A stretch of 64,000 nucleotides of DNA from Cunninghamia lanceolata (taxonomy: Eukaryota; Streptophyta; Pinopsida; Cupressales; Cupressaceae): positions 3,472,001 to 3,536,000 of the forward strand of contig BSBN01001687.1 in assembly GCA_027924645.1 (NCBI GenBank), read 5' to 3'. Position 1 is the first letter of the stretch; each line of letters starts with the position of its first letter. Under the pieces are notes generated by a model that was given only the letters and a program-made list of their open reading frames with translations, was not told the origin of the DNA and searched no databases. Position numbers and translations under genes: made by a program. Positions 12,015-23,215 of this stretch are shown here, one piece after another.

Positions 12015-12026
12015 TGGTATCAGAGC
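12015..12026 (+). other. Primer-binding site, initiator tRNA-Met type
   Basis: TGGTATCAGAGC lies three bases after the 5' LTR end. Confidence 0.9.
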
Positions 12027-12064
12027 TAGTGAAAGGTCTGCAGAAGTGTTGGCGTTGTTTGTGA

Positions 12065-13260
12065 ATGTTTATGTCAAACAGAGAAAGAGGAGGGGCTAGC
12101 GATATGCCTCCAAACGGGATGACCACTGAAGTGGTCAAGAAATTCAAGGAGATGGAGGAGATGATCAAGACTGGAGTCAAGGAAGCACTCCAGGCTGAAT
12201 TGAAGAAATTGAGGAAAGGACCGAGATCGGATGAGGAGTCTGATGGAGAAGATGAAGAAGGGGATGAGGAAACGTCCCTAGATCAGGCAGAGATAACTGC
12301 AGACCAGAAACAATTTCTGGAGGCCATAAAATCACTTGGTAAGGAGTCGTCTGAGGCAAAAATGGAGATTTCGATGTTTAGTGGAAAGATGGACACAAAA
12401 GAAGTCATCGAATGGATCGAGGCTCTAAATAATTATTTCGAGTACAAGGAGGTACCGGAGAATAGAAGAGTCAAGTTTGCAAAGACGAAATTGAAGGGTA
12501 CTGCACTCACGTGGTGGAACTACACCCAAGGAGAAAGGGTGAAGGGTGGAAAGAGCATGATCTCATCCTGGAGTCGGATGGTAGAGAGAATCAAGGCTCA
12601 GTTCCTACCAGCGGATTATGAAGTGCAGATATATAGGAAAATGCAGAACCTCAGGCAGAAGGATATGGATGTATCCACCTATACAGAGGAATTTCATAAA
12701 TTGTCTCTAAGGTGTGGACATGTAGAGGATGAGAAAGGAAGAGTTGCCAGGTATATTAATGGCCTGAAGTATAGTATACAAGATGAGATTACCATCTTGA
12801 CACTAGAAACCATGGACAAGTGTTTCCAAGTGGCACTGAGAGTAGAAGAGAAGAAGAAAAGAAAAGGAGAACAGCAGAACAGAGGCAGAGGTGGAAAGAA
12901 TTTCAGGGGCATAAATAGCTTTGGTGGCAGAAATCAGTTCTAGAAGACTGAAGGGGAGTCCAGTCAACAAGAACACAGTAGAGAATTTGGTTCCAGAGAG
13001 GGTTTCAGAGGAAGGATATCCAATGGGAGAGGCAGATTTGGTGGACCAGGCAGAGGTCCTAACATCTTCATAGGAAGATGTTATAATTGTAACCAAATTG
13101 GGCACACAGCAGGCAGGTGTTCGAAGAAAGCCTCAAGCTCTCATGCAGGAGAGAGAAGGAGCCAGTTGATCCAGGAAGAAGATTGTCAGAGTGTGACTTC
13201 ACCTATGGAAAGCGCAACTCTAGCACAAGATGGAGAGAATCTCATGATGAGAAGGATGAT
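12065..13260 (+). pseudogene. gag: Chromovirus-1 gag, one premature stop
   Basis: The ATG at 12065 (or 12071) opens a 292-codon stretch with an acidic coiled N-terminus. It is followed by the gag core (TALTWWNYTQGERV, FHKLSLRCGHVEDEKGRVARYINGL), which resembles the chromovirus-2 gag and would form the particle. A TAG at 12941 cuts it before the Gly/Arg-rich tail. The same frame reopens and carries the CCHC knuckle CYNCNQIGHTAGRC at 13079-13120. No frameshift is present. Confidence 0.9.
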
Positions 13261-16200
13261 GCTAAAGGTACCATAGAACAAAGAACCACCACAGAGGAAG
13301 ACACTGTTCAGAACTTTGTGCAAAGTCTCCGGCAAAAGGTGTAAGGTAATTATTGATTCCGGCTCCACTAAAAATTTAGTTTCTATAGAAATGGTAGAGA
13401 AACTAAATTTAAGAAGATTACCACATGTGAGTCCATACAAAGTGTCATGGCTGAACAAAGGGTAGCAAGTCTTGGTCGATGAACAAGCTTGGGTAGAATT
13501 TTAGATAGGGGAATATGGGGATAAACTTTTGTGTGATATAATTCCCATGGATGCATGTCATTTACTGTTAGGTAGACCTTGGCAGTATGATGTACAAGCC
13601 CAACATGATGGTAAATCCAATTCCTTTGTTATCACCAAGAATGGTAGACAGTATAAGATGGATCCTTTACCAGAAGAGGGTGTAGACAAGAATGTAGGCT
13701 CAAGTATCATGTTAGTGAGTGGGAAAGAGTTTCTGCATACTCTGAAAGAGGAAGGTACCCAAGGGTACGCTCTGGTTTTGAAGCCGAAAGATAGTTTTGA
13801 TCTGTCTAAATCCAGTAAGGATAAAATTCCCTGGGAAGTGCACGAATTGTTAGACAAGTATAAGAGTATCATGGTGGAGGATATGCCCAATACACTACCC
13901 CCTGTGAGAGATATAAGTCATCAGATTGACTTCATCCTAGGATCCACATTGCCAAATAAACTAGCTTATAAAATGACACCTAATCAAAATGAGGAGATTG
14001 CTACAAAAGTACAAGAACTGTTGGATAAAGGCCTGGCGAGGAAAAGTCTTAGTCCATGTGTTGTACCCATAGTTTTAGCTCCCAAGAAGGATGGCAAATG
14101 GAGGTTATGTATTGATTCGAGAGCCATAAATAAGATCACCATCAGATATAGGTTTCCTATGCCCAGAATAGAGGACCTCATGGATTGTTTGGGAGGAGCT
14201 TGGTATTTTTCTAAAATTGATCTAAAAAATGGATACCATCAAATCAGGATTAGACAAGGGGATGAATGGAAGACAACCTTTAAGACTAATGAGGGTCTTT
14301 ATGAGTGGGTGGTGATGCCATTTGGACTGTCCAATGCTCCAAGCACTTTCATGCGTCTAATGAATGAGGTATTGAAAGATTTTATTGGCAAATTTGTTGT
14401 TGTCTATCTTGACGATATTCTGATTTTCAGCAGGACAAAGGAAGAACATTTGCAGCATTTGGAACAGGTGTTGAAGAAGCTGCATGAGGAGAAACTGATG
14501 ATCAATATGGAGAAGGGTGTCTTCATGAAGGAAGAACTCACATACCTTGGATTTGTGATATCCCAGGGCAATTTGAAAATGGATCCGAAAAAGTTAGATG
14601 CTATTCTGTCTTGGCCAGCACCTAAAACTGTAAGTGATGTAAGAAGTTTTCACAGTTTGGCAACTTTTTATAGGAAATTTATAAGAGGATTCAGTCATAT
14701 TTGTGCACCCATTTTGGATACCATAAAAGGAGGACATAAATGTAAGTTTGTTTAGAAAAGAGCAGCTGATGAGTCTTTTGAGATTCTCAAACAAAAAATA
14801 GCAGAGAAACCCACTTTGGTTTTGCCTGATTTTAATAAGTTGTTTGCCATGGAATGTGATGCCAGTAACCTTGCCATTGGTGCTGTCTTGAGTCAGGAAG
14901 GCAAACCTGTTGCTTTCTTTAGTGAAAAGTTGAATGATGCTAAAAGAAAGTATTCCACATATGATCTAGAATTGTATGCAATGGTTCAAGCATTGAAAAA
15001 ATGGAGACATTATCTCTTGCCCAAGGAATTCATTGTTTATACTAACAACCATGCTTTGAGTTTTCTGAATTCGTAGGAGAAGTTAAACCACTGACACATG
15101 AAGTGGGTTGAGAAACTCCAGGCATACACTTTTTCCATCAAACATAAGAAGGGACAAACCAACAAGGTGGCAGATTCTCTGAGCAGAAGGGTGTGCACTA
15201 TACAAGAAATCTAGTTGCAAAGTGTGGGAGTGGATTCTCTCAAAAATATGTACTAGGATGATGAGGACTTCAAAGAGATATATGCAGTTTGTTCACAATT
15301 TTCAGATTCCTATCATTCTGATTTTTTTGAATATTTGTTACAGCAAGGGCTACTGTTCAAAGGCAGCGAACTATGTGTACCTAGGTGTTCCATGAGGGAG
15401 AACATCATAAAAGAGAAACATTGCGGTAGTCTTGGAGGTCATTTTGGGTTGGACAAGATGTTGGAACAAGTGAGAAGGCTTTACTTCTGGCCTAAGATGC
15501 AAATAGATGTCAGGAAATTTGTAGAAACTTGTAGCATTTGTCAGAGGGCAAAAGGAACTTCATCCAATGTCGGTCTCTATCAACCACTTCTAATTCCGCA
15601 AAGGCCATGGGAGTGCATCAGTATGGATTTTGTTTTGGGTCTTCCCCGGACTCAAAGAGGTTTTGACAGTGTATTTGTTGTAGTTGATAGATTCAGTAAA
15701 ATGGCTCATTTTGTGCCATGCAAATGTACCAATGATGCTTCACACATTGATGGTCTATTCTTTAAGGAGATTGTTTGAATTCATGGTTTGCCATTGAATA
15801 TTGTCATTAACAGAGATCCCAAATTTGTGGGACATTTTTGGCGCACTTTGTGGAAGAAATTGGGCACCCAATTATCTTTCATGTCAGCCTATCACCCTCA
15901 GACAGATGGACAAACTGAGGTGGTGAATAGATCCCTGGGTAATCTTTTGAGGTGTTTGACTAAACATCATGGAGAAGCATGGGATATGGTCATCCCAGAA
16001 GTAGAATTTGCATATAATGACTCTATCAATTGGAGCACAGGAAAGAGTCCTTTTGAAGTTGTGTATGGGATTCATCCCAGGGAAATTTTGGAGCTCAGGG
16101 ATCTCCAGAACATGGAGAAAAGGAGTGCACAAGGAGAAGATTTTGTAGTCAGTATGAAGGATATCCATGATGCTGTAAGAGAAACTATCCAAAAGAACAT

Positions 16201-16699
16201 AGGGAAGTATAAAGAGAAAGTTGATCAGAAGAAAAGGGATGTCCAATACAAAGTTGGAGATCTGGTAATGGCATATCTGAAGAAGGAAAGACTTCTGAAA
16301 GGGCAGCCCACAAAACTTCTTATGAAAAAGATAGGTCCATGCAAGATTGTACACAAATTAGGGCCTGATGCATATGAAATTGAACTTCCTCCAGGTTTAG
16401 CAATATCACCCATTTTCAATGTGTCAGATCTATTTCCATTCAGGGGAGACAATGTTGTTGGTGCAGATGTGACAGAAGCAGGGGATGCAGAATGGATTTT
16501 TGATCTTCCACCGAGTCAGCCAGTACAACTGGAATGTATTTTAGACACAAAGGTTCAGAAGAAGACTCGACATAAGACCTACAAGTAGTATTTGGTCAAA
16601 TGGCGTGGTTTACCTGATGAGGATGCAACTTGGATGAGCGAGGAGGACATCATCAAACATGGGGTTTCCATTTCAAACCTAGTTCCTCAAGGGACTTGA
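13261..16699 (+). pseudogene. pol: Chromovirus-1 pol: PR-RT-RNase H-IN-chromodomain, nonsense only
   Basis: The frame is the same as gag and stays so to a terminal TGA at 16697. Together gag-pol is about 1545 codons, against 1534 in chromovirus-2. Protease has IIDSGST. RT has VVYLDDILIFS (Asp-Asp intact). RNase H has ECDAS and YDLELYA, but TNNHALSF where chromovirus-2 has TDNHALSF (Asn codon 15044-15046). Integrase has INRDPKF where chromovirus-2 has TDRDSKF, so the second catalytic Asp is Asn (15809-15811). The chromodomain LVKWRGLPDEDATW lies past a stop at 16586. In-frame stops are 13274, 13463, 13502, 14753, 15074, 15092, 15212, 15254, 15776 and 16586. Chromodomains direct integration to marked chromatin in this clade. 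Confidence 0.93.
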
Positions 16700-16709
16700 G
16701 TTCTGTTGA

Positions 16710-16719
16710 CCCCGGAGAA
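16710..16719 (+). other. Polypurine tract of chromovirus-1
   Basis: CCCCGGAGAA lies immediately before the 3' LTR start TGGTGCAGG. A short inverted repeat that includes the stop codon lies just upstream (16686-16700). Confidence 0.7.
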
Positions 16720-17626
16720 TGGTGCAGGGGTACCTAGATACTTTAATTAATTTCATGTTCATTTTGATGTTTTGGTGTTGTATAAGGTCCAAGTGACCAA
16801 TTGTAAGGCCTAGTGCCATGTGTGAGTCTAAGTGGAATAAATCTAGGACAAGTCATATTGTCTAGTAGTTGAAGAGCAAACACGTTGTAACTGAATGGGT
16901 TGGTAGTTGCAGAACGGTTGGCATTCCCACCGATGCAAACTGTCACGAACAAAACATGTATAAATAGTTCAACAAACAGGAAAGAAGTAAGGTTGAGAGA
17001 GTAGTATAGTAATGTGGTGGTGATCTGTGGTAGAACAACAGTAAGAAGATAGAAGAGTTGTTTCAGTGCAGAAGTTCCCAAAAGTAAATAAAAGATCCTA
17101 TTTTGTTTTGTGTTCTTTCACCGTGTCACTGTAGTTAGTTTCTATTTGGTCATTCAGATGGATTATTGAGCCTTTCCACTGACAAGATTTCTTTGAAATC
17201 AGTGGAATGGACTAGTCTATACAGTTTGTATTTTTTTTTGTTTTTTTGTTTATGCTCCGTGTCAGGATCGAGCATGGGGTGAGCTAGTCAAGCCTAGCAT
17301 CTCTATGTGCTAGGGTTCTAAGAAGAGAGAAAGTGTCTACGTTGCAAAGTTTGTTATCGGCAGGATAATAACCATCGGAGAGAGCCTAGACGATGGTTTT
17401 CTGGCTAGAAAAGTAAGAAGTGCTAAGTCCTGTGTCGGAGAGAGTTGTGATGTCAGGATAACAACTTCAAAGATTACCGAGTAATTTCCTTGTCGATAGG
17501 TACAATCAGTTCCAAAGGTTCAAAGAGTTTGACGGTTCAAGGAGTTCAATGGTTCAACAGCTTCAACGAGTTCAATAGTTCATAATTTGATCTATTTTGT
17601 CCGTTTCCATTGTGCACTCTGCATCA
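16720..17626 (+). repeat. 3' LTR of chromovirus-1 (907 bp)
   Basis: It begins TGGTGCAGGGGTACC and ends CTCTGCATCA, and pairs with 11107-12011. Confidence 0.9.
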
Positions 17627-18200
17627 CAACCCATGGGCAAAATTGATTGTAACCGACTGAGGTAAAAAAATGAAATGATATATACATGTAAAATAGATGT
17701 ATTTGTGGTTTGTTGTTCTTCTGGGCTATTTTGTAATGGCTACTTGGCCTCTATAATCAATATAAACTAGTATTTTTGCCTCTCTTTTATGATTTTAGCA
17801 CTGTGTCTATTCTTAGGATTAGTGTAGGTTGTGTATTGTGGACAAAGCGGTCCCTTTCATTCCTTCATTATTCTGTCTTGACTTCTGTTAGAATGGATAT
17901 GAGTCTGTGTAAGTCTTTCCAGCTGTGAGATTATTACTGTGTTGATTAAGTTGTAGCCAAACACATTTAAATCTGGTGTATCACTTATTTCATTTCAATT
18001 TTCCTTCTACCCCTTTTCCCAGCAAGCTTTAGCACTAGATTTAGTTACTTCTCTAAATATTAGGCTTAGAAAGAGGAAGCTGACCTTCTCCAGAGGTTTG
18101 ATCTCAATTTGCAAGGTCCCACACTTCGAGATCATTCCCATGTTATCCAGATTGCTAAAGTTTTACAACAGCAGCAAGGGTGCAAATTTGGGTGATAACA
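17627..18200 (+). repeat. Distal 3' LTR of element B
   Basis: The last 467 bases (17734-18200) match 5880-6346 and end in the same gggtgataaca. The first 107 bases have no partner in the window, because the matching part of the 5' LTR is displaced by insertions. The element ends at 18200, where copia-2 gag sequence starts. Confidence 0.8.
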
Positions 18201-18201
18201 A

Positions 18202-18735
18202 TAACAACGAAGACACCACATCTTCCATTTTGATGGTGGTAGTGGTGCTTTCGATAGCCATGACAAGATGATCCCACAAATCTAGCAAAGAACAAAGCAG
18301 GATCATACCCCAATCCTCCTCCATTTTCACACCCACAAATGTCATCTGTGCAACGATCATGTTGAAAGCATTCATATGGTCCACAACAGATCTTTCATCT
18401 TCCATCTTTAGAGCAAACAACTTCTTTTTCAGAAAAATCTTGTTCACCAAGGACTTGGCCTGATAAACATCACCCATCTTCTTCCAAAGGTATTTTGTGC
18501 TCTACTCCTTATGGACATTCAACAAGAAAGAGTCAGCTAGACAGAGTCTTATGAGACCCTTAGCCTTTTGATCTTTGAGGTCCCAATCATCTTGTGACAT
18601 TGCTATAGGTTTTACAACAGATACAGTTTCCCATAGGTCACGATCAACAAGTAGGTCTTCCATCTTGAGTTTCCACAACTCAAAATTAGCGCTATTAAAT
18701 TTCTCCACCTCTAATCTTCTGGATGTGGTTGCCAT
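18202..18735 (-). pseudogene. gag: Copia-2 gag fragment
   Basis: The minus-strand ATG at 18735 opens MATTSRRLEVEKFNSANF with the WKLKMEDLLVDRDLWE segment, homologous to copia-1 gag. A stop at 18502-18504 splits it. The frame resumes as YLWKKMGDVYQAKS and runs to the junction with element B at about 18202. The CCHC knuckle is lost. It keeps Arg where copia-1 has a stop at 707, which makes it a useful reference for decay in copia-1. Confidence 0.88.
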
Positions 18736-18838
18736 CTCCTTCCTGCAACAAGATACATAATACTCTGCACAAACTCCCACTCAACCTAAGATTAGCTCAA
18801 AAAACCCCTACCCAGCAGCTAGAACCAAAATTGGTCAG

Positions 18839-18851
18839 GCTCTGATACCAA
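18839..18851 (-). other. Primer-binding site of copia-2
   Basis: The plus-strand GCTCTGATACCAA is the complement of TTGGTATCAGAGC. It adjoins the LTR end at 18853. Confidence 0.88.
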
Positions 18852-18852
18852 C

Positions 18853-19894
18853 TGAAATGAAGCTAGGCGTGCGTAAATCTCTTCCTACACTAATCTAATG
18901 AGGGGAGGAGAGTGCAAATTCAATTTTATCTTTACAATTATAGATTATGTTAACCCACTAATAGAGATATTGCAGCAAACACATACACAAGAATGTAAGA
19001 TAGAAGAAGAGAGACACAAGATATATGTGGTGAAAACCCTTAAGGGTGAAAAACCCCACACTCCAAAACATAGCTCAAATGTGTTCCATAAACAATGAAG
19101 GTTACAATACAGTCACAGAGCCAATGCTCTTGCAGGAGTCTTCGACACTCATATCTGGAGATGATCCAACAACATAACAGTACCTATCAATCACATAATG
19201 CATCACCTCTCCAAAGCACCTGTTTATAAAGAAAATACAAGGCAAAAATGGCTCCACATTGAGATGGGCATCCAACATGGCCTCATGGCCCAAAACCCAC
19301 ACCTATGGACACTCGTTCAACACTATATGATGTTCCTGACACTTGTCAAGTCACCCCATCCCAAGGAGGTCGCCTATTTCCAAAATGGGCTATGACAGAT
19401 GCTCTTACGACTCTTACAACCATCATAGAATCTGTCATAGCTGTAAGAAAATTTGTCATACACAGGCTATAAATAGTATATTCTCTTACAACATGTCATA
19501 GTCCACCTTGGGGCACCCAAAGATGCCTTTTTCAAAGATGCTTCTCGACACATGTCCATACTTGTCATAGGATCTTCTATTTCTGACTCTTACATGTCAT
19601 AACTTTGTCATATGAATCTATCATGACTGTTTCAGTCAAAAAATTCCCTTACACACATTCCAAGATGCCGACACGTGGAAAAATATTCCTACCACTAAGT
19701 GGGATGCCTATCTCCTCATGTGAGGACAAATTTACATGTGGTCATATGCCATGTAGGATGACACATCACCGTGCCAACTCCCACAAGATGACAACGTAGG
19801 ATTTGCATCCTAATTATACAATAGGCAATAAATAAATAAATACAATGAAACAATACAAGGAATTACTAAGGTTGAGACACCTTTATTCCCAATA
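18853..19894 (-). repeat. 5' LTR of copia-2 (about 1042 bp)
   Basis: It matches copia-1's 3' LTR in inverse orientation. Its first dinucleotide reads TA, not TG, on the minus strand (tcccaata on the plus strand), consistent with one transition at the LTR terminus. Confidence 0.88.
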
Positions 19895-21337
19895 GTTCTA
19901 ACCGGCTATGGCACTGAGACCTTGGAAATTATATGTGAAAATTTAAGAGGGTTTGACTTGAAAACCCTTATCTTTATGAGCCATTTGAGCTTCATATCTT
20001 ATCTTAGGGCCATTAGCTTTATTTCTCTACTTGAGGGATATCAAAATGATGGTAATATAATATTGCTCCACTGAGTGCATGTAGTGCTTCGAGCATAAGG
20101 GAAATAAAAACATGAATAAGTCTAGATTTATATGAATGGAAATGAGAGAGTCAGCTTGATAATTTGATTGCTATGTAAACCTCTATGAATATCTTCTTTA
20201 TATTAATGGTATTACTTCAGGAATGAAGTAGAAGGTGATAAAAACTTTTGAGTCTTTATAGACTAAGAGTATACTTTAATGGGAAATGGTACTCTTCTTT
20301 TATTTTATATTATCGATTTATTTTATACTATCAACTTTAACAGGATATGTTATAGTCGATATGGAATTGATGAAAATCCTTGGAATAGGATAAACATCGT
20401 AACTAATCTCATGGAGACAAAGACCAAGATTGGTATTGAGATTAAAAACCAAGAACATTTAAATTACTGAAAAAAAGGGAATAGAGTGACGTGGAGTCAT
20501 AGGTTCCATGTTGCAAATACAATGAAAAAACTTGTGCAATGCACTCCCAAGATCAGAGTTAGAAGTCCAAGTCAATAGACTAAATGGGAAGTACAATTAA
20601 TTTATCCCATGAATAGGATAGGTCAAACTATAATCACTATAGGATGAGATAGCTTCTAAGTCGAGTTAGAAGTGGGTGAACAATCGACTACGTTCATTGT
20701 GAAACATCTATGTATATTAAATCTTTGGCCAAAGTAATGCATCCATCTCTGCATGCATTAGTCGATTCACTGTGATCTAGATGGCATAACCATCCAGTAG
20801 TGTCATACATAGTTAGAGAGGATCTATAGTTGTATGACCGTGATGGGATATGAAGGACACAACACTAGAAACTTAGATGGCAAACCTATTGGCTCTTTAT
20901 ATCTACTCCCTTTGTGAAGGGTAGGGCCACTTCCAGGAAGGAAGGTGTGTGAGAGACCACTGGTCTGTGGTTGGAGGAAAAGCACTCAGGTGATGCTCTC
21001 CTTCCCAAGCAGATGACAAGCTAAGACTTATGAAGACATATATCAAAACTTCAGATGCAGTATATTCAATTTATATGACTAGACAGTGAAATTTTATGTA
21101 GATTTATTTTTATTGCCATGAGAAAAACATTGTGATTGTAAAGTGAAGGGATTCACTAATATGCTATCTTTGATTATGTTATAAATTTTTAGTTTGAAGA
21201 TATTAAAAAAATGATTTTCATGTAATCATTACGCAAATGATTAGTGTTTGTTAAATATATGTTTATGTTGATCATGATTATTTACTTGATAGTAAATTTG
21301 GAATGCAAATCCAGGTAATATGAGGTGACATGTTACA
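19895..21337 (+). repeat. 5' LTR of Ty3/gypsy element D (distal part)
   Basis: It matches 39232-40678 over about 1.44 kb with many substitutions and ends gacatgttaca. The proximal part is displaced to the left by copia-2. Short frames inside it (for example 20279-20470) occur in both LTR copies and are not genes. Both copies contain an imperfect palindrome, taatgcat to atgcatta (about 20735 and 40079). Confidence 0.88.
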
Positions 21338-21339
21338 TA

Positions 21340-21351
21340 TGGCATCAGAGC
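21340..21351 (+). other. Primer-binding site of element D, one mismatch
   Basis: TGGCATCAGAGC lies after the LTR end and differs by one transition from TGGTATCAGAGC. Confidence 0.75.
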
Positions 21352-21419
21352 CAAGTTCAATACATGGACCTATGAGCTCACTACATGAAATCTTCCTCAA
21401 ACATTAACAGTTGGTAATG

Positions 21420-23215
21420 TTTGGATGTTCTTTTGCCATAATGGTAAGAACAAGAATGACACCAAGGAAGAAGGTAATGGGAAATGGACGTTACCTAAAG
21501 GCTATGAGGGAGTGAGCCTCAAGAATGAAAATCCTAGGCCAAACTAGTTATCTGGAAAGCACATGGTTATTTGATACCAAAACCTTTGTTGATTCTATTA
21601 AACACATCAAGAAGGAGAAGGAAAAGGACAAAGGAGTTACGACTATTGTTCCTATCTCTAAAAATGAATCAGTTAAACCCTCTGCACCTAAGGAATTGCC
21701 ATTTGGAAGTTGTCCTAATGCTCCTATTATCACTTGGGAGGTTATGGATGAGTACCTTCAAGTACATCCACCTCCCAAGTCTAATTGGCAAACCTCAAGG
21801 ATGAAGATGAATGTGGGAAGATCTCCCTTTCTAAAAGTGACTTGCAATTACAAGATGAACATAATTGTAATAAATGATGGATATTATGTGAACCATGATA
21901 CTATAATGCAATTTTGAAATTTTGGCAAAAGCTTTCATTTCTTGTTTAAGATTGCATAAATGAGAATGAATTTATGTTTATGAATGGATTTAATAGTATG
22001 AAAAAAACTAATTGAATTCTTAACCTGCAAACTTTAGGAGAAGTAGATTGCAACATGGTTTAGACAGGAGCCAACATTGGGGGTAGCCAAGATGAAGAGC
22101 AACCTTCTAGCCACTTTAATTCAAAACTTAACCAGATCCTTGCTATGCTCCATGAGATGTGGGCAAGAATTAGAAATTTAGAGCAGGAGATCAGGGGTCA
22201 GAATGGACCCAGGTAGGAAGCCTTTTACAAGGGTGAAGACGAGGAACATCATGAAAACACCACCCAAAGTGGACGTGGAGAGAATAACTCTGAAATGAGA
22301 CAAGATGGGGATAAAAGGAGCCACTTGGCTCTAGAGTTATCCAGAGATATGAAAAAGATTACACGTCCCAAATTTGATGGGACTGTAAGCGAAGATGTCA
22401 CGGATGCATGGCTTACAGAAATGGAGAAATGCTTTGAAATAAGAAACTATTTTGAAATAACCAAAGTGGTATGGGGAGCATACCAATTGGCAAGAGAAGC
22501 ATCCACCTAGTGGATGAACAAGAAGATGGAGTTAAGATTGAGCTCCTTGAGTCTAACTTGGGAAAGGTTTGTGGAACTCTTCATGCAAAGATGGTTGCCA
22601 TAGTTGTATTTTGATCAGAAGCTTATAGATTTCCAAAACTTGAGACAGGGTGACTCATTTGTGAATGAGTACTGGGAGAAATTCATGTCTCCTTAAATAT
22701 GTCCCCCAATATCAACAAGATGAGAGGTTTTGCACCTGAAAGTTCATTATGGGCTTGAATTCCCAAATTGGAGGTGAAGTAGATGTGCATGGTCCCACTA
22801 GAATGGACCAAGTTTATGAGAAAGCTATTGAACATGAACAAAAGTTGAAATCCATATCTACATATCAGGAAAAGAACCATAAAAAGTTCAGTTGATCACA
22901 ATCCTCCCGGTCATTTAAGAAAAAGGGCAATAAGTAGAATTTCAATAAGAAAGGTGACAAAGGATTCAAGGAAAATTAGAATGAATCCAAGGGTGAAAAG
23001 AAAAATAATAATAACTCTAAGAAAAATGCAGACAATTCAGGAAAGCCTTATGAAATGCGAGGACCCGCAGGAGGGTGTTATTCATGTGGTGGTGACCATT
23101 ATGCCAATTAGTGTCCCAATAAGACACAAGGTACTTAGCCATGAGGAAATCCTTTACCCTTGTAATAGGCAGCTTTCTAACAACAAGTACATGTAGCCTT
23201 GGATAACCGACAAGC
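21420..23215 (+). pseudogene. gag: Element D gag, heavily degenerate
   Basis: Pieces of a Ty3/gypsy gag are readable in several frames. An N-terminal region lies at 21525-21917. The gag core at 22295-22700 includes ITRPKFDGTVSEDVTDAW and, after a stop, FVELFMQRWLPQLYFDQK. A zinc knuckle CYSCGGDHYAN-stop-C lies at 23076-23114, with the C-X2-C-X3-H spacing known from some plant gypsy elements. Multiple stops and frame changes mean no product. Lengths suggest the full gag was of normal size. Confidence 0.75.

Larger units (their letters stand above)
11107..17626 (+). mobile_element. Ty3/gypsy chromovirus (chromovirus-1), full length but dead
   Basis: LTRs are at 11107-12011 and 16720-17626, with primer site, gag, pol and chromodomain between them. 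RT precedes integrase, which defines Ty3/gypsy. The flanking pentamers are tagcc and caacc, which differ by two transitions, so the target duplication is only approximate. Protein order and sequence closely follow chromovirus-2 (51989-59591). It lies in element B's 3' LTR. Confidence 0.92.
18201..19894 (-). mobile_element. Truncated inverted Ty1/copia (copia-2): LTR and part of gag
   Basis: On the minus strand it runs LTR (19894 down to 18853), primer site, then gag to 18202. It is the same family as copia-1 by LTR and gag similarity. It stops abruptly at the end of element B. The simplest reading is that B inserted into this copia's gag and the remainder lies beyond the left edge of the window. 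Confidence 0.85.

Noticed and set aside
11102..17631. Target duplication tagcc/caacc for chromovirus-1
   Set aside because: Two of five bases differ. Both are transitions, so it is possible, but it is not reported as a feature.
20279..20470. 63-codon frame, also found at 39623-39814
   Set aside because: Present in both LTRs of element D; low-complexity and without a conserved motif.
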